A stretch of 64,000 bases of DNA from Xanthomonas dyei. Its GTDB lineage: Bacteria; Pseudomonadota; Gammaproteobacteria; Xanthomonadales; Xanthomonadaceae. The translations under genes were made by a program, and so were the position numbers. The notes under the pieces are model-generated. The model had not been told where the DNA came from. It ran no database searches and saw only the letters and a program-made list of their open reading frames with translations. Within the stretch, counting starts at the first letter, position 1; every line of letters starts with the position of its first letter. Shown here piece after piece: positions 63,926 to 64,000 of this stretch. The stretch covers positions 1 to 64,000 of the forward strand of contig NZ_MDEE01000015.1 in NCBI RefSeq assembly GCF_002939865.1. Direction: 5' to 3'.

Positions 63926-64000
63926 GGGTTGGCGGCTGGTGCCGCTGCGCTGACGGTCCTCGACGACTGGTGCTTGGACGCTGTACGCGGTTTTTCAACG

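Noticed and set aside
1..64000. CRISPR array or tRNA/rRNA genes
   Set aside because: No regularly spaced 28-37 nt direct repeats with unique spacers, and no cloverleaf or rRNA core sequence, were seen on either strand. The 29-nt repeats at 23813 are contiguous and have no spacers.

Overview
The window is chromosomal DNA of a Xanthomonas species. It is GC-rich and gene-dense, and it carries the complete xps type II secretion operon in the order E-F-G-H-I-J-K-L-M-N-D that typifies the genus. Next to it are a XadA-type trimeric adhesin and an S8 protease, and there are also a XagA/XagB-like polysaccharide cluster and an Ax21-family protein. The exact species cannot be decided from the sequence alone.

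Layout. 1-90: tail of an IS3-like transposase. 218-7533: promoter, folded leader and giant YadA/XadA-family adhesin. 7767-9650: secreted subtilisin-like protease, a likely type II secretion client. 9780-21660: xpsE to xpsD, plus a glycosyltransferase-like gene that overlaps xpsD. 21863-22132: two palindromic repeats. 22199-27310 (minus strand): kinase, TonB-dependent receptor, PnuC-type permease and GntR/HutC regulator, with a matching operator in front. 27665-33885: GT2 glycosyltransferase, then an exopolysaccharide cluster (outer-membrane protein, BcsA-like synthase, membrane protein, TIM-barrel lipoprotein). 34147-35328: pncB. 35449-46764: cellulose cluster bcsD, bcsP-like, bcsA, bcsB, bcsZ, bcsC behind a sigma-54 type promoter. 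47121-49182 (minus): secreted metalloprotease and a small exported protein. 49909-53432: arsC, def, ettA. 53659-63925: RcnB-like protein, glyA, nrdR, GNAT, ribD, a small accessory protein, an Ax21-family gene, FMN riboswitch, ribE, ribBA-like, ribH, nusB, thiL.

How the genes work together. The left half is a surface and secretion block: adhesin, protease, the machine that exports such proteases, and two polysaccharide synthases, one of which (BcsA) carries a PilZ c-di-GMP site. The 22-27 kb operon looks like a self-contained vitamin or nucleoside uptake and phosphorylation unit, controlled by a HutC-type repressor rather than a riboswitch. The right end is a housekeeping riboflavin/thiamine block with an FMN riboswitch in front of ribE.

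The most unusual signals are two families of non-coding repeats. Three inverted arrays of 7-nt units sit between stop and start codons just before xpsF, nrdR and thiL. Three palindromes of about 109 bp have 28-nt arms that differ between copies yet stay complementary within each copy. A strongly folded leader before the adhesin and a TGATG-coupled small ORF after the FMN riboswitch also merit testing.
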